Positions 26,140 through 34,389 of a stretch of DNA of 64,000 bases are shown piece by piece. The notes beneath the pieces are model-generated. The model ran no database searches. It saw nothing but the letters and a program-made list of their open reading frames with translations, and was not told where the DNA came from. The DNA is from CAYVFC01 sp964450715 (GTDB lineage Bacteria > Myxococcota_A > Polyangia > Polyangiales > JAFGIB01), in the NCBI GenBank assembly GCA_964450715.1, contig CAYVFC010000001.1, positions 1 through 64,000 on the forward strand, read 5' to 3'. Made by a program: the position numbers and the translations under genes. The first letter of the stretch is position 1. Each line of letters starts with the position of its first letter.

Positions 26140-27045
26140 ATGTACGATGCGTACGACTTCACATCCCACCTCGCGATGGTCGATGGCCACCGCATGCACT
26201 ACGTGGACGAGGGCAAGGGCGAGACGGTGTTGTTCCTGCACGGAAACCCGACCTGGTCCTATCTCTACCGGCACCAGATCCGGGGGCTTCGCGACAGCTA
26301 TCGCTGCGTGGCGCCCGACCACCTGGGTTTCGGTTTCTCCGAGAAGCCGCGTCACGCTGACTTGAGCATGCGGGCGCACATCATGCGGCTGGACCTGTTC
26401 GTGACCAAGCTGGGCCTGAAGGACATTACACTGGTGGTTCAGGACTGGGGCGGTATCATCGGGCTGTCATGGGCGGCACGCCACAAGGAACTGATCAAGC
26501 GCTTGGTGATCCTCAACACCACGGGATTTCTCCCCGACTCGGCCAGAGAGATATGGAAGAACGCGCGGCCCCTGCCCTGGGGAATGGCGCTGCTCTGGCC
26601 GCTGAAGATCCCGGTGCTGGGAGAGGTCTTCGTGCAGGGTCTCAACGGCTTCGCCGGCTTTCTGCTGCCCTTTGCCACCCATCACAAGGAGCGGCTCGAC
26701 AAGGAGCGGATGGCCGGGTACCTGGAGCCGTACCCGACCTGGCACTCGCGCCGCGCCCATCTGGCCAGCGTGCGGCAGATTCCGATGTTTCCGAGCCACC
26801 CCACCTGGCAGTTGCTGCGGGAGACGGGCGAGGAGCTGACCGGATGGAAAGTTCCCACCCAGCTCATCTGGGGCATGAAGGACCCCGTGTTCGTTCCCTG
26901 GTTCCTGGAGGAGTTCGAGCGGCGGCTTCCCAACCACGCGCCGTCGTTGCGCATCCCGGACGCCAGCCATTTCCTGCAGGACGACACCCCCGACGTCATC
27001 ACCGACAAGATCCGGGAGTTTCTGCAGAACACACCCGTCTGCTGA
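26140..27045 (+). CDS. alpha/beta hydrolase of the haloalkane dehalogenase / OleB-like type
   Basis: 301 aa from ATG 26140 (AGGAGG nine bases upstream; a TTG at 26086 is in frame). HGNPTWSYLYRHQIR carries the oxyanion-hole Asn/Trp, VVQDWGGIIG the nucleophile Asp instead of Ser, and DASHFLQDDTP the catalytic His. Asp nucleophile with HGNPTWSY is the pattern of haloalkane dehalogenases and of OleB beta-lactone decarboxylases. No oleA/C/D is nearby, so the reaction is open. Third gene of the TetR-controlled operon. Confidence 0.88.
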   Translation: MYDAYDFTSHLAMVDGHRMHYVDEGKGETVLFLHGNPTWSYLYRHQIRGLRDSYRCVAPDHLGFGFSEKPRHADLSMRAHIMRLDLFVTKLGLKDITLVVQDWGGIIGLSWAARHKELIKRLVILNTTGFLPDSAREIWKNARPLPWGMALLWPLKIPVLGEVFVQGLNGFAGFLLPFATHHKERLDKERMAGYLEPYPTWHSRRAHLASVRQIPMFPSHPTWQLLRETGEELTGWKVPTQLIWGMKDPVFVPWFLEEFERRLPNHAPSLRIPDASHFLQDDTPDVITDKIREFLQNTPVC

Positions 27046-27086
27046 CGCTACTCGGCTCTGGTCGGGGCCGTTCGTCCGCCACGAGG

Positions 27087-28427
27087 CTGCGGGCCGTCCT
27101 GCGGGCCGTCCTGCCGGCCGCCGTCGCTCCGCTGGCCTCGATCGCCGCCTGGGCGACAGCGGCGCCGGCCCGGGCTGACGCGCTTTCCAGCCTGGAGGCG
27201 CCCTTCCGGGAGGCGCTGCAGGGCGGCAGCTGGGGCCCGGCGTTACTGTTGGGCTACCTGGCCGGGCTGCTCACCGCGCTTACCCCGTGCGTCTACCCCA
27301 TGATCGCCATCACCGTCAGCGTGTTTGGCGCGCGGCAGCAGAGCAGCCGCGGCCGCGCTGCGTTGCTCTCGGGGTGCTTCGTCCTCGGTATCGCCGTGCT
27401 GCTGACTCCGCTCGGTCTGTTCGCCTCGTTGACCGGCAAAGCCTTCGGCAGCGCGCTATCCAGTCCGCTGCTGCTCTGGGCCATGGCCGCGCTGTTGCTA
27501 TTGCTGGCCGCGTCTCTGTTCGGCGCCTTCGAGCTCGATCTTCCGGTCGCGCTCAAGACCCGGCTGGCCGAGGTGGGCGGTATCGGTCCGCGGGGCGCTT
27601 TTTTGCTAGGGTTGGCCAGCGCGCCCATCGCCGCGCCCTGCACCGGCCCGGTGCTCGGCGTGCTGCTGACCTGGATCGCAGCCACCGGCCGCGTCTGGCT
27701 GGGCGGTGCGGTGCTCTTCGCCTACTCGCTGGGGCTGGGGACGCTGTTCTGGGCCGTGGGCACCTTCTCCCTGAGCCTGCCCAAGTCGGGCCGCTGGCTG
27801 GAGTGGGTCAAGAGCTTCTTCGGCATCGTGCTGGCGGCCACGGCCCTGTACTTCGTGCGCGATCTGCTGCCGGGGCTACACGACCTGGCCGAGCGTTCGA
27901 CCGGCTTCCTGCTTCTCATGCTGGTGCTCGGGGCGCTCTCCGCTGCCCTGGGAGCCGTTCATCTGAGCTTCTCCGATCCGTCGCCGCTGCGCCGCCTGCG
28001 CAAGGGCGCGGGTATCCTGCTGGCGGTCCTCTCCCTGGGCGGGCTCATAGGCTACTGCGAGGCGCTTCCTCCCGGCGCCGAGATCGAGTGGCGCGAGCAG
28101 TGGAAATCGGCCCGGCAGGAGGCTGAGCAAAGAGGCGCACCCTTGCTGGTGGACTTCACCGCTTCCTGGTGCGGCGCCTGCGGCGAGCTGGACCGGAAGA
28201 CCTTCAGCCATCCCCGAGTGGTGCAGGAGTCGAGGCGTTTTGTCTGCGTGCGCATCGATCTCAGCCCGGGCCAGGACACCCCCGCCAAGCAGGCTCTACT
28301 CGCCGGCTACGGCCAGCCGGGCCTGCCGCTGGTGGTACTTCACGATAGCTCTGGTAAACCGGCGGAGCGCGTCACCAGTTTCATGGAGGCCGAGCAGATG
28401 CTGGCCATTATGCGAACGGTTCGCTGA
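27087..28427 (+). CDS. dsbD: DsbD-like thiol:disulfide interchange protein without N-terminal domain
   Basis: Passes electrons from cytosolic thioredoxin across the inner membrane. Signal-like N-terminus (AVLRAVLPAAVAPLASIAAW), about eight membrane segments with the two redox Cys in ALTPCVYPM and APCTGPVLG, and a C-terminal periplasmic thioredoxin domain with WCGAC. The usual N-terminal DsbD-alpha domain is absent. No ATG, GTG or TTG lies between the hydrolase stop and the first membrane segment; CTG 27087 is a tentative start. The frame is open upstream through the hydrolase gene (+1 frame). Confidence 0.85.
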   Translation: MRAVLRAVLPAAVAPLASIAAWATAAPARADALSSLEAPFREALQGGSWGPALLLGYLAGLLTALTPCVYPMIAITVSVFGARQQSSRGRAALLSGCFVLGIAVLLTPLGLFASLTGKAFGSALSSPLLLWAMAALLLLLAASLFGAFELDLPVALKTRLAEVGGIGPRGAFLLGLASAPIAAPCTGPVLGVLLTWIAATGRVWLGGAVLFAYSLGLGTLFWAVGTFSLSLPKSGRWLEWVKSFFGIVLAATALYFVRDLLPGLHDLAERSTGFLLLMLVLGALSAALGAVHLSFSDPSPLRRLRKGAGILLAVLSLGGLIGYCEALPPGAEIEWREQWKSARQEAEQRGAPLLVDFTASWCGACGELDRKTFSHPRVVQESRRFVCVRIDLSPGQDTPAKQALLAGYGQPGLPLVVLHDSSGKPAERVTSFMEAEQMLAIMRTVR

Positions 28428-28430
28428 TGA

Positions 28431-28490
28431 CCCGTAGGGGCGGGCCTTGCGCCTGCCCGGGATGGGGCGAGCCCCTCCCCTACCTACGGG
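28431..28490. repeat. 60-bp palindromic dispersed repeat
   Basis: Begins CCCGTAGGGGCGGGCC and ends CCCCTCCCCTACCTACGGG, with CCCGTAG/CTACGGG outer arms and GGGGCGGGC/GGCGAGCCCC inner arms. A partial copy lies at 53-89 and a reverse-orientation partial copy at 31402-31431. Sits in the convergent gap between dsbD and cpoB, where it could act as a bidirectional terminator-like fold. Confidence 0.75.
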
Positions 28491-28509
28491 AGATGGCGTC
28501 GTCTGTCGC

Positions 28510-29364
28510 CTACGACGTGCAGTAGCTGGCCGGCGCCTTGTTGATCTCGCGGAGCTTGCGCTCGATGGAGCGCTTGACGCTCCGGGGCGGTTTGCGCTGC
28601 AGCAGGGCGTCGAGCGCCTTCTTGGCGTCGGTGCAGGCGCCCAGCTTGAAGAAGGCGTCGGCCATTCCCAGCAGGGCCTTGTCCAGCGAATCTCCCTGGC
28701 CGTACTGCGCGAGCACCTTGCGCAGCTCGCCGAGCGCGGTGGCTGGCTTGCCCTGCTGAAGATAGCCGGCGCCGATCAGGTACTGCGCGTCATCGGCCAG
28801 CTCGTCTTGCGGGTAGCGGGCCAGGAATTCGCGCAGCAGAGCCCGCGAGCGGGGGTGGTCGCCGGCTTCGAAGGCCTCGCGCGCGGCCCCGAAGTGCGCG
28901 GTCCTGTCTCGCGGGATGTCCTCCGCGTCGATAGGCGGGGCCACACCCGTCTTGCGCGCCAGCTGGTCCAGGCGTTTCTCGATGTCGGCCTGGCGGACGG
29001 CCGAGTCGCTGGACAGCTTCTCTAGGCTATGGCGCAGCTCGGCCAGCTGGCCCTCCAGCAGCGAGATGCGCTCCTGCATCTGTTCTAGCATCACGCCCCG
29101 GTCCGCGTTGTCGCGCGTGACCACGCTTGCAGCGCTCTTGGTCAGCCGTTCCAGCTGCGCCATCTTGCCCGCCAGTTGCTCCCGGTCGGCGGTTATCTCG
29201 TCGCGAAGCGTCTCGATAGCCCGGTCCTGCGAATCGTTGGCCTGCTGAATCCGCGCGCCCTGTTCTGTGGTGACCCAGCACCCGCTGGTGAAGACCAATA
29301 CGAGAACGGCTGCCGCGGACAGCCGCCTACGGCGCGGCGCCGCGTTCTTCGCCCGCAGGTTCAC
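28510..29364 (-). CDS. cpoB: CpoB/YbgF-like Tol-Pal accessory lipoprotein
   Basis: 284 aa. N-terminal signal with TSGC before WVTTEQ, so a lipoprotein. Residues 40-140 are a coiled coil (heptads around RAIETLRDEITADREQL and MQERISLLEGQLAELRHSL). C-terminal about 125 residues are TPR units (AAREAFEAGDHPRSRALLREF, ADDAQYLIGAGYLQQGK). E. coli CpoB, the soluble counterpart, coordinates peptidoglycan synthesis with outer-membrane constriction. 20 bases downstream of pal, but no tolQRAB in the window. Confidence 0.85.
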   Translation of the reverse strand: MNLRAKNAAPRRRRLSAAAVLVLVFTSGCWVTTEQGARIQQANDSQDRAIETLRDEITADREQLAGKMAQLERLTKSAASVVTRDNADRGVMLEQMQERISLLEGQLAELRHSLEKLSSDSAVRQADIEKRLDQLARKTGVAPPIDAEDIPRDRTAHFGAAREAFEAGDHPRSRALLREFLARYPQDELADDAQYLIGAGYLQQGKPATALGELRKVLAQYGQGDSLDKALLGMADAFFKLGACTDAKKALDALLQRKPPRSVKRSIERKLREINKAPASYCTS

Positions 29365-29384
29365 GATGCGATTTCTCCCGAGCT

Positions 29385-30065
29385 TCAGCGCTTCTCGAAC
29401 TCCACGCGCCTGTCGCGCGCCCAGCCCGACTCGTCGCTGCCCTGGGCCATCTCCTCACCCACCGAGGAGTGATCGATCTCGCCCTGCACGCCCATGGACT
29501 TCAGGTACTTTTTGGCAGAGGTGGCGCGGCGATCGCCCAGCGCTAGGTTGTACTCCTCGGTGCCGCGGGGATCGGTGAAACCGGTCAGGTGCACGCCCTG
29601 GATGTCCCGCTCGCGGATGCAGCTCGCGTTGGCGGCCAGCTTTTCCCGCGCCGAGGGATCCAGGTCGCTCGAATCGAAGGCGAAGTAGACGGGCTCGATG
29701 TTGCAGGGGCCGGGCGGAAACGGCTGCCCTTCCATGTCAGACATCCCGGCGCCGTCGTCCTGCTTCGGCACGCAACGGTTGGCGCGGCACTCCTCATCCA
29801 CACCGCACTCTCCCGTATCGTTGCAGTAATTCTCGATGACCTCGCACCTTCCGTCGGCGCACTGCTGCCCGGTCGGGCAGTCGGAGTCGCCTCGGCACTG
29901 CTGGCACATGTTGTTGACGCAGAACTCCCCCTCCTTGCAGTCCCCGTCGTCATCGCACTTTGGGTAGGAAGGACCGCACCCGAGCGCTACTGTCGCCAGT
30001 ATCGCGGCGGTCATCCATATCGGGCCCATCCCCTTCGAACTTCGTATGCCCTTTTGCCGACTCAT
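29385..30065 (-). CDS. pal: Pal-like OmpA-family peptidoglycan-associated lipoprotein with Cys-rich insert
   Basis: 226 aa from ATG 30065. Signal with TVALGC lipobox. Residues 35-105 are three or four Cys-rich units (KCDDDGDCKEGEFC, CRGDSDCPTGQQCADGRC, CNDTGECGVDEECRANRC), typical of deltaproteobacterial lipoproteins. The OmpA domain (about 125-226) has VYFAFDSSDLDPSAREKL, GFTDPRGTEEYNLALGDRRA and the final WARDRRVEFEKR, the peptidoglycan-binding pattern. The Cys-rich stretch is not part of standard Pal. Confidence 0.88.
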   Translation of the reverse strand: MSRQKGIRSSKGMGPIWMTAAILATVALGCGPSYPKCDDDGDCKEGEFCVNNMCQQCRGDSDCPTGQQCADGRCEVIENYCNDTGECGVDEECRANRCVPKQDDGAGMSDMEGQPFPPGPCNIEPVYFAFDSSDLDPSAREKLAANASCIRERDIQGVHLTGFTDPRGTEEYNLALGDRRATSAKKYLKSMGVQGEIDHSSVGEEMAQGSDESGWARDRRVEFEKR

Positions 30066-30181
30066 AGGTATACCCTCCACATGTTCATGTGTGCGGCTGT
30101 ACGTTAATTGACACCGCCTTGCTTGTCAACGAATGGCGGGACCCGTAGATTCCCCCTTTTTTGAGAAACGGAGGATGGGCG

Positions 30182-31390
30182 ATGAGCGGTAACGGGGAGC
30201 TGGCCGGCAGGATGCGGGCGCTCAAGCGCCCGGCGACCGGCGTGGTGTTCGAGCGCGCGGCCGAGCTGGTACGGGCCGGCATCGACGTGATCTCCTTTGC
30301 GGTGGGCGAGCCCGACTTCGAGACGCCCGAGAGCATCCGCGAGGCGGCCAAGCGGGCTATCGACGGGGGGGCGTCGCGCTACACCGAGGCGCGGGGTGTG
30401 CTTCCCCTGCGCGAGGCCATCTGCGCCGACTCGCGGCGGCGGCGCGGCGGGATCGAGCACGGTCCCGACCAAGTAGTGGTGAGCGTGGGCGCCAAGCATA
30501 CGCTCTTCAATATCTCCCAGGCGCTCTATGATCCGGGCGACGAGGTGATCATTCCGATCCCGAGCTGGGTCAGCTACCCCGAGCAGGCGCGGCTGGCCGG
30601 TGCGCGGCCGGTGCTGGTCTCCTGCAGCGAGCAGGACGACTTCCTGCTCACCGCCGAGGCGCTGCGACGGGCGGTGAGCGAGCGCACCCGGGCGCTGGTG
30701 CTCTGCTCGCCGGGCAATCCCACCGGTGCGGTCTACACCGAAGGGCAGCTGGCCGCTCTGGCCGAGGTCGCCCGGGAGCACAGCTTCTGGATCGTTTCGG
30801 ACGAGGTCTACTGCCAGCTGACCTACGATGGCTTCCGACAGCGCTCCATTCTCGAGGTGGCGCCCGACCTGCGCGATCGCATCGCGGTTGTGGACGGCGT
30901 GAGCAAGAGCCACGCCATGACCGGCTGGCGTATCGGCTGGCTGCTCGGGTCCGAGCGGCTGGCCGCGGCCTGCGCCATCATCCAGAGCCAGGTAGTCAGC
31001 AATCCGACTGCCGTGGCTCAGCACGCGGCCCTGGCCGCGTTGAGCGGAGAGCAGGCAAGCGTCGAGCAGATGCGCGCGGTCTTCGAGCAGCGCCGCGAGC
31101 GGATGGTCAGCGGACTGAACGCCATCGCGCCGTTGAGCTGCCGGATGCCCAGGGGGGCCTTCTACGCCTTCGTCGATGCGCGCGGCTTGCTGGGTAAGCG
31201 GACGCAGGGCGGTACGCTGCATGACGACGCGCAGATCGCCGGCTGGTTGCTGGAAGAGGCCAGGGTAGCCGTGGTGCCCGGCAGCGCTTTCGGCGCACCG
31301 GGTTATCTTCGCTTCAGCTTCGCGGTATCGGTGGACCGGATCGAGGCGGGGCTCGGGCGCGTCGCTGACGCGATCGCGCGCCTGGGTTGA
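30182..31390 (+). CDS. class I/II PLP-dependent aminotransferase (AspC-like)
   Basis: 402 aa from ATG 30182 (GGAGG upstream). Contains ISFAVGEPDFETP, the SPGNPTGAVYT turn, SDEVYCQLTYDG with the PLP-pyridine Asp, the PLP Lys in VDGVSKSHAMTGWRIGW, and a C-terminal Arg in GYLRFSFAVS. It fits aspartate or related aminotransferases; substrate cannot be told from sequence. Divergent from pal. Confidence 0.9.
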   Translation: MSGNGELAGRMRALKRPATGVVFERAAELVRAGIDVISFAVGEPDFETPESIREAAKRAIDGGASRYTEARGVLPLREAICADSRRRRGGIEHGPDQVVVSVGAKHTLFNISQALYDPGDEVIIPIPSWVSYPEQARLAGARPVLVSCSEQDDFLLTAEALRRAVSERTRALVLCSPGNPTGAVYTEGQLAALAEVAREHSFWIVSDEVYCQLTYDGFRQRSILEVAPDLRDRIAVVDGVSKSHAMTGWRIGWLLGSERLAAACAIIQSQVVSNPTAVAQHAALAALSGEQASVEQMRAVFEQRRERMVSGLNAIAPLSCRMPRGAFYAFVDARGLLGKRTQGGTLHDDAQIAGWLLEEARVAVVPGSAFGAPGYLRFSFAVSVDRIEAGLGRVADAIARLG

Positions 31391-31401
31391 CGCCCGGTTT
31401 C

Positions 31402-31431
31402 GGCCGGCCGGGCGCCAGGCCCGCCCCTACG
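31402..31431. repeat. reverse-orientation fragment of the 28431 repeat
   Basis: The complement of this stretch begins CGTAGGGGCGGGCCT, identical to the start of the palindrome at 28432 for 15 bases, then diverges. It lies between the convergent aminotransferase and membrane-protein genes. Confidence 0.55.
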
Positions 31432-31449
31432 CTCCGGTACCCCCGCGTT

Positions 31450-32466
31450 CTATTCGTCGAGCTCGGGGCTGCGCGGCTCCCCGTTATCATTCGCGCCGGT
31501 CGCGGCCACGGCGCGGGCGACCAGCACCATGGCCAGCGTGAAGGTGACCAGGCGTTCCGGCGAGCAGGGCGCGTAGCCGGCAGCCATCCAGGCGAGCAGG
31601 CCCGCGCCCACCTGCCTGCGGTTGGCCTCGCTTCCCACCAGCGCACCGAACGCGGCCGAGAAAGCCAGGGTGAGCGGAAGGACATAGAGCACCGGTAGCT
31701 TGTCCGAGAAGAAGTCGACTCCCTGGGAGAGGCGCAGAAGCTCGGTGAAGTACCGGGGAGAGATGGCGAGCGCCTGGAACAGGCTCCAGACGGCCGGCAG
31801 CAACACGGCGAAGCTGAGCAGGCGAGCGAACACGCCACGCCGCCCGCGCTCGACCGGAAAGGCCGTTAGCGTCAAACCCAGCAGCCCGAGCAGGTAGCTT
31901 ATCTCACCCAGGTCCCGCATGACCTCGAGCGTTACGATCTGCCAGGCATCCAGCTGCCGGTGCGCCATTACCGGTACCACCTGGGCGGGGAAAGCCAGCA
32001 GCGCGGCGGCCGCGCAGAGAAGCCCGGCGGCGCGCGCCGGCAAGAGCGAGGTGTTGCGCACCGCATTCATGCATACGGCCACCGCCAGCACGTTGGCGGC
32101 GCCCACCCCGAAGAGGACCATCTCCGCGCTGGTATGCTCCTTGGGAAAGAAAGCGGCCAGGGCCATGGTTGGCAGGAAGATCCCGGAGAAGGTGGCGACC
32201 AGCAAGCGGCGGCCTAGGCCGGCGTGGTTTGCGTCGCGTACGAAGAGGAAGAGCGCGACGAACAGGGAGCAGAGCCCGGCGATGCCCGCCAGGTTGGCGA
32301 AGAAGCGGCCGTGGGTGGCGAGCCGGAAGATCAGATCGTCGCTGGCCTGGCCGCTCAGTGCGGGTATGGCCACCCGCTTGACACCGGTGGCGACGACCGC
32401 CGCCAGGGCGGTAACCAGGGCGAGCGGCGGCATGCTCTCCTGGGCCGCGAGATCCGGGCGTCTCAC
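31450..32466 (-). CDS. polytopic membrane protein of unknown function
   Basis: 338 aa, nine or so hydrophobic segments (for example PLALVTALAAVVATGV, LAGIAGLCSLFVALFLFV, MVLFGVGAANVLAVAVCM, YLLGLLGLTLTAFPV, LYVLPLTLAFSAAFGALVG). No family recognised. Its GTG start overlaps the ACP stop (GTGA), so it is translationally coupled to the acyl carrier protein and probably acts in the same lipid or polyketide pathway. Confidence 0.8.
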   Translation of the reverse strand: MRRPDLAAQESMPPLALVTALAAVVATGVKRVAIPALSGQASDDLIFRLATHGRFFANLAGIAGLCSLFVALFLFVRDANHAGLGRRLLVATFSGIFLPTMALAAFFPKEHTSAEMVLFGVGAANVLAVAVCMNAVRNTSLLPARAAGLLCAAAALLAFPAQVVPVMAHRQLDAWQIVTLEVMRDLGEISYLLGLLGLTLTAFPVERGRRGVFARLLSFAVLLPAVWSLFQALAISPRYFTELLRLSQGVDFFSDKLPVLYVLPLTLAFSAAFGALVGSEANRRQVGAGLLAWMAAGYAPCSPERLVTFTLAMVLVARAVAATGANDNGEPRSPELDE

Positions 32467-32705
32467 CCCGCCTGTTGCCCCAGCTTGCTCTCGATCAGGG
32501 CGACCACCGAGTTCAGATCGACGATCTCCTCCAGCTCCTCTTCGGGAACCTTGATCTTGTAGAGCCGCTCGACCTCGTTGATGACCTCGATGGCCATCAT
32601 CGAATCGATTCCTAGATCCTTGAAGGGAATATCGTCCGGCACTTCGTCGATCTCGGCTACTTCGATGATAATCTCCCGAAGCTTCTCCCTGAGGTCTTCG
32701 CTCAT
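32463..32705 (-). CDS. acyl carrier protein
   Basis: 80 aa, four-helix carrier. The phosphopantetheine-attachment Ser is in DLGIDSMMAIEVINEVE (residue 35), with acidic helix II/III (PEEELEEIVDLNSVV). IDSM rather than the DSLD of housekeeping AcpP, and the company of ketosynthases, point to a specialised ACP. Divergent from the ketosynthase operon that starts 33126. Confidence 0.93.
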   Translation of the reverse strand: MSEDLREKLREIIIEVAEIDEVPDDIPFKDLGIDSMMAIEVINEVERLYKIKVPEEELEEIVDLNSVVALIESKLGQQAG

Positions 32706-33125
32706 CTCACCCGACTCCTGTTCGCCTGTGAGCCCCGGGTTTCGGTCCGGTCGCCGGTTCGCGGCCGTCGCGTTCGGTCACTCGACAGTTACGGTCCCGA
32801 ATTCGCTGTTCGTGGTCGTCAATTCGAATTCGTTTTCTCGTGGGATATTTAGGCCGGGCGACCGGAATGAATCGCTTTGCGTGTGATCGATCATTGCACG
32901 AGGGATCGGCGAATTACGCGGTTCGGGGGCTGCCCTGCCGGTCTCGGAACGGTTTGGTTTACAGAGGTAAAACGCACCGGCGGACCTTATGTAAAGTCTC
33001 TACCCCGGGGATGTCAAGCGGCATCATTTGCGGCAAAATTAGGCCGATCGGCCGACGTGTTGCATTGATCGCGGCTCGGAAAACCTTGCGGGTGCTGGAT
33101 CGATTCGGTATAGGATGGACCCAAA
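32706..33125. other. 420-base divergent regulatory region between ACP and ketosynthase operons
   Basis: No gene seen. Lower GC than flanks (AATTCGAATTCG at about 32820, TTTACAGAGGTAAAAC at about 32957). A 12-bp perfect palindrome GGCCGATCGGCC sits at 33042-33053 and may bind a dimeric regulator. Promoters for both directions should lie here; no single pair is convincing. Confidence 0.45.
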
Positions 33126-34364
33126 ATGAGCCGGGTCTACGTCACAGGGGTGGGGGTCATAAGCTCCCTGGGATTCGGGCGCGAGCGGTTTTCGCGAGCC
33201 ATGACCGCGGGCGAGTGCGGTTTCGCACCCATCGAATCCTTCGATACCGCTCTGTTCGGCCGTTCCATCGGCGGAGAGGTCAAGGGGTTCCGCGCGCGCG
33301 ACTTTCTCACCGCGGCCGAGGCGCGGCGCTGCGGCCGCTGCTCGGCCTTCGCCATCGCTGCCGCTCGCATGGCGGTCGGGGACGCGGGGCTCGAGCCCGA
33401 GCAGCTGGGCGGCGAGCGCACCGCTGTGATCTTGGGAACCACCATGGGCGAGGGCGACGTGATGTCGGACCTGGAGCACGTCTGGATCCACGAGGGCTTG
33501 CAGGCGGTCGAGACCGCTAAGTTACCGCGCTACGGCACCACGCTGCTGCCCATCAACGTGGCGCGCGCACTGGGGGCGCGCGGCATGGTGCAGACCTTTC
33601 CCGCGGCCTGCGCCGCCGGCAACTACGCCCTGGCCTTCGGCGCCGACCAGATACGCGCCGGAAGGGTGGACGTGGTCATTACCGGGGCCAGCGAGATAAT
33701 GCACCGGCTGCAGTTCGCCGGCTTCGTGCGGCTCGGCGCCATGGCCCCGGAGAAGTGCCAGCCCTTTGACAAGAACCGCAAGGGCATCATCGTGGGCGAG
33801 GGAGCCGGTGTGCTGATCCTGGAGTCCGAGCGCCATCTGGTTCGGCGCAACGGCCGGCCGTTGGCCGAGATAGGAGGCTCGGGCGTGGCCTGCGACGCGC
33901 ACCACATCACGCGTCCGCACCCGGATGGAGTCGGCAACGCCCAGGCTATGGTCGACGCGGTACGCGAGAGCGGCATCTCGCTCGACGAGGTCGATTTCGT
34001 CAACGCCCACGGGACCGGCACCCATCAGAACGACAAGATCGAGTCCCAGGTCATCCGCAAGGTGTTCGGCGATCGGTCTATTCCGGTGAGCAGCCTGAAG
34101 AGCCAGATCGGCCACTGCATGGGCGCGGCGAGCGCCATGGAGGCGATCGCCTGTGTGGCGACCATCGAGAGCGGTATCTATCCTCCCACGATCGGTTACG
34201 AGACTCCAGATCCGGAGTGCGACGTGAACCTGGTGGCCAACCGGGCCGTGCAGGGCAAGGCGGATATCGTCATCAACAATTCGCTGGGATTCGGCGGCCA
34301 CGACGCCATCGTGACCTTCGCGCGACCGGGACGGTTGCCCGAACGCGCACCCGCTCCGGTGTAG
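33126..34364 (+). CDS. beta-ketoacyl-ACP synthase (active ketosynthase)
   Basis: 412 aa, FabF-like thiolase fold. Full Cys-His-His triad: Cys in FPAACAAGNYALAFG, His in VNAHGTGTHQND, His in SQIGHCMGAASAMEAIA. Condenses acyl-enzyme with malonyl-ACP. Followed 25 bases later by a second, degenerate ketosynthase, the arrangement of KS/chain-length-factor pairs in type II polyketide and aryl-polyene systems. Partner ACP is divergent at 32463. Confidence 0.92.
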   Translation: MSRVYVTGVGVISSLGFGRERFSRAMTAGECGFAPIESFDTALFGRSIGGEVKGFRARDFLTAAEARRCGRCSAFAIAAARMAVGDAGLEPEQLGGERTAVILGTTMGEGDVMSDLEHVWIHEGLQAVETAKLPRYGTTLLPINVARALGARGMVQTFPAACAAGNYALAFGADQIRAGRVDVVITGASEIMHRLQFAGFVRLGAMAPEKCQPFDKNRKGIIVGEGAGVLILESERHLVRRNGRPLAEIGGSGVACDAHHITRPHPDGVGNAQAMVDAVRESGISLDEVDFVNAHGTGTHQNDKIESQVIRKVFGDRSIPVSSLKSQIGHCMGAASAMEAIACVATIESGIYPPTIGYETPDPECDVNLVANRAVQGKADIVINNSLGFGGHDAIVTFARPGRLPERAPAPV

Positions 34365-34389
34365 TAGAACCGCACCGTATTATACTACC

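Noticed and set aside
26469..27086. Hydrolase-DsbD fusion in the +1 frame
   Set aside because: The upstream part is the out-of-frame shadow of the hydrolase and encodes no domain; only the portion after 27045 is real.
33087..33115. TTGCGG-17-TATAGG as the ketosynthase promoter
   Set aside because: The -10 would be only 10 bases from the start codon; AGGATGGA is more likely ribosome-site sequence.
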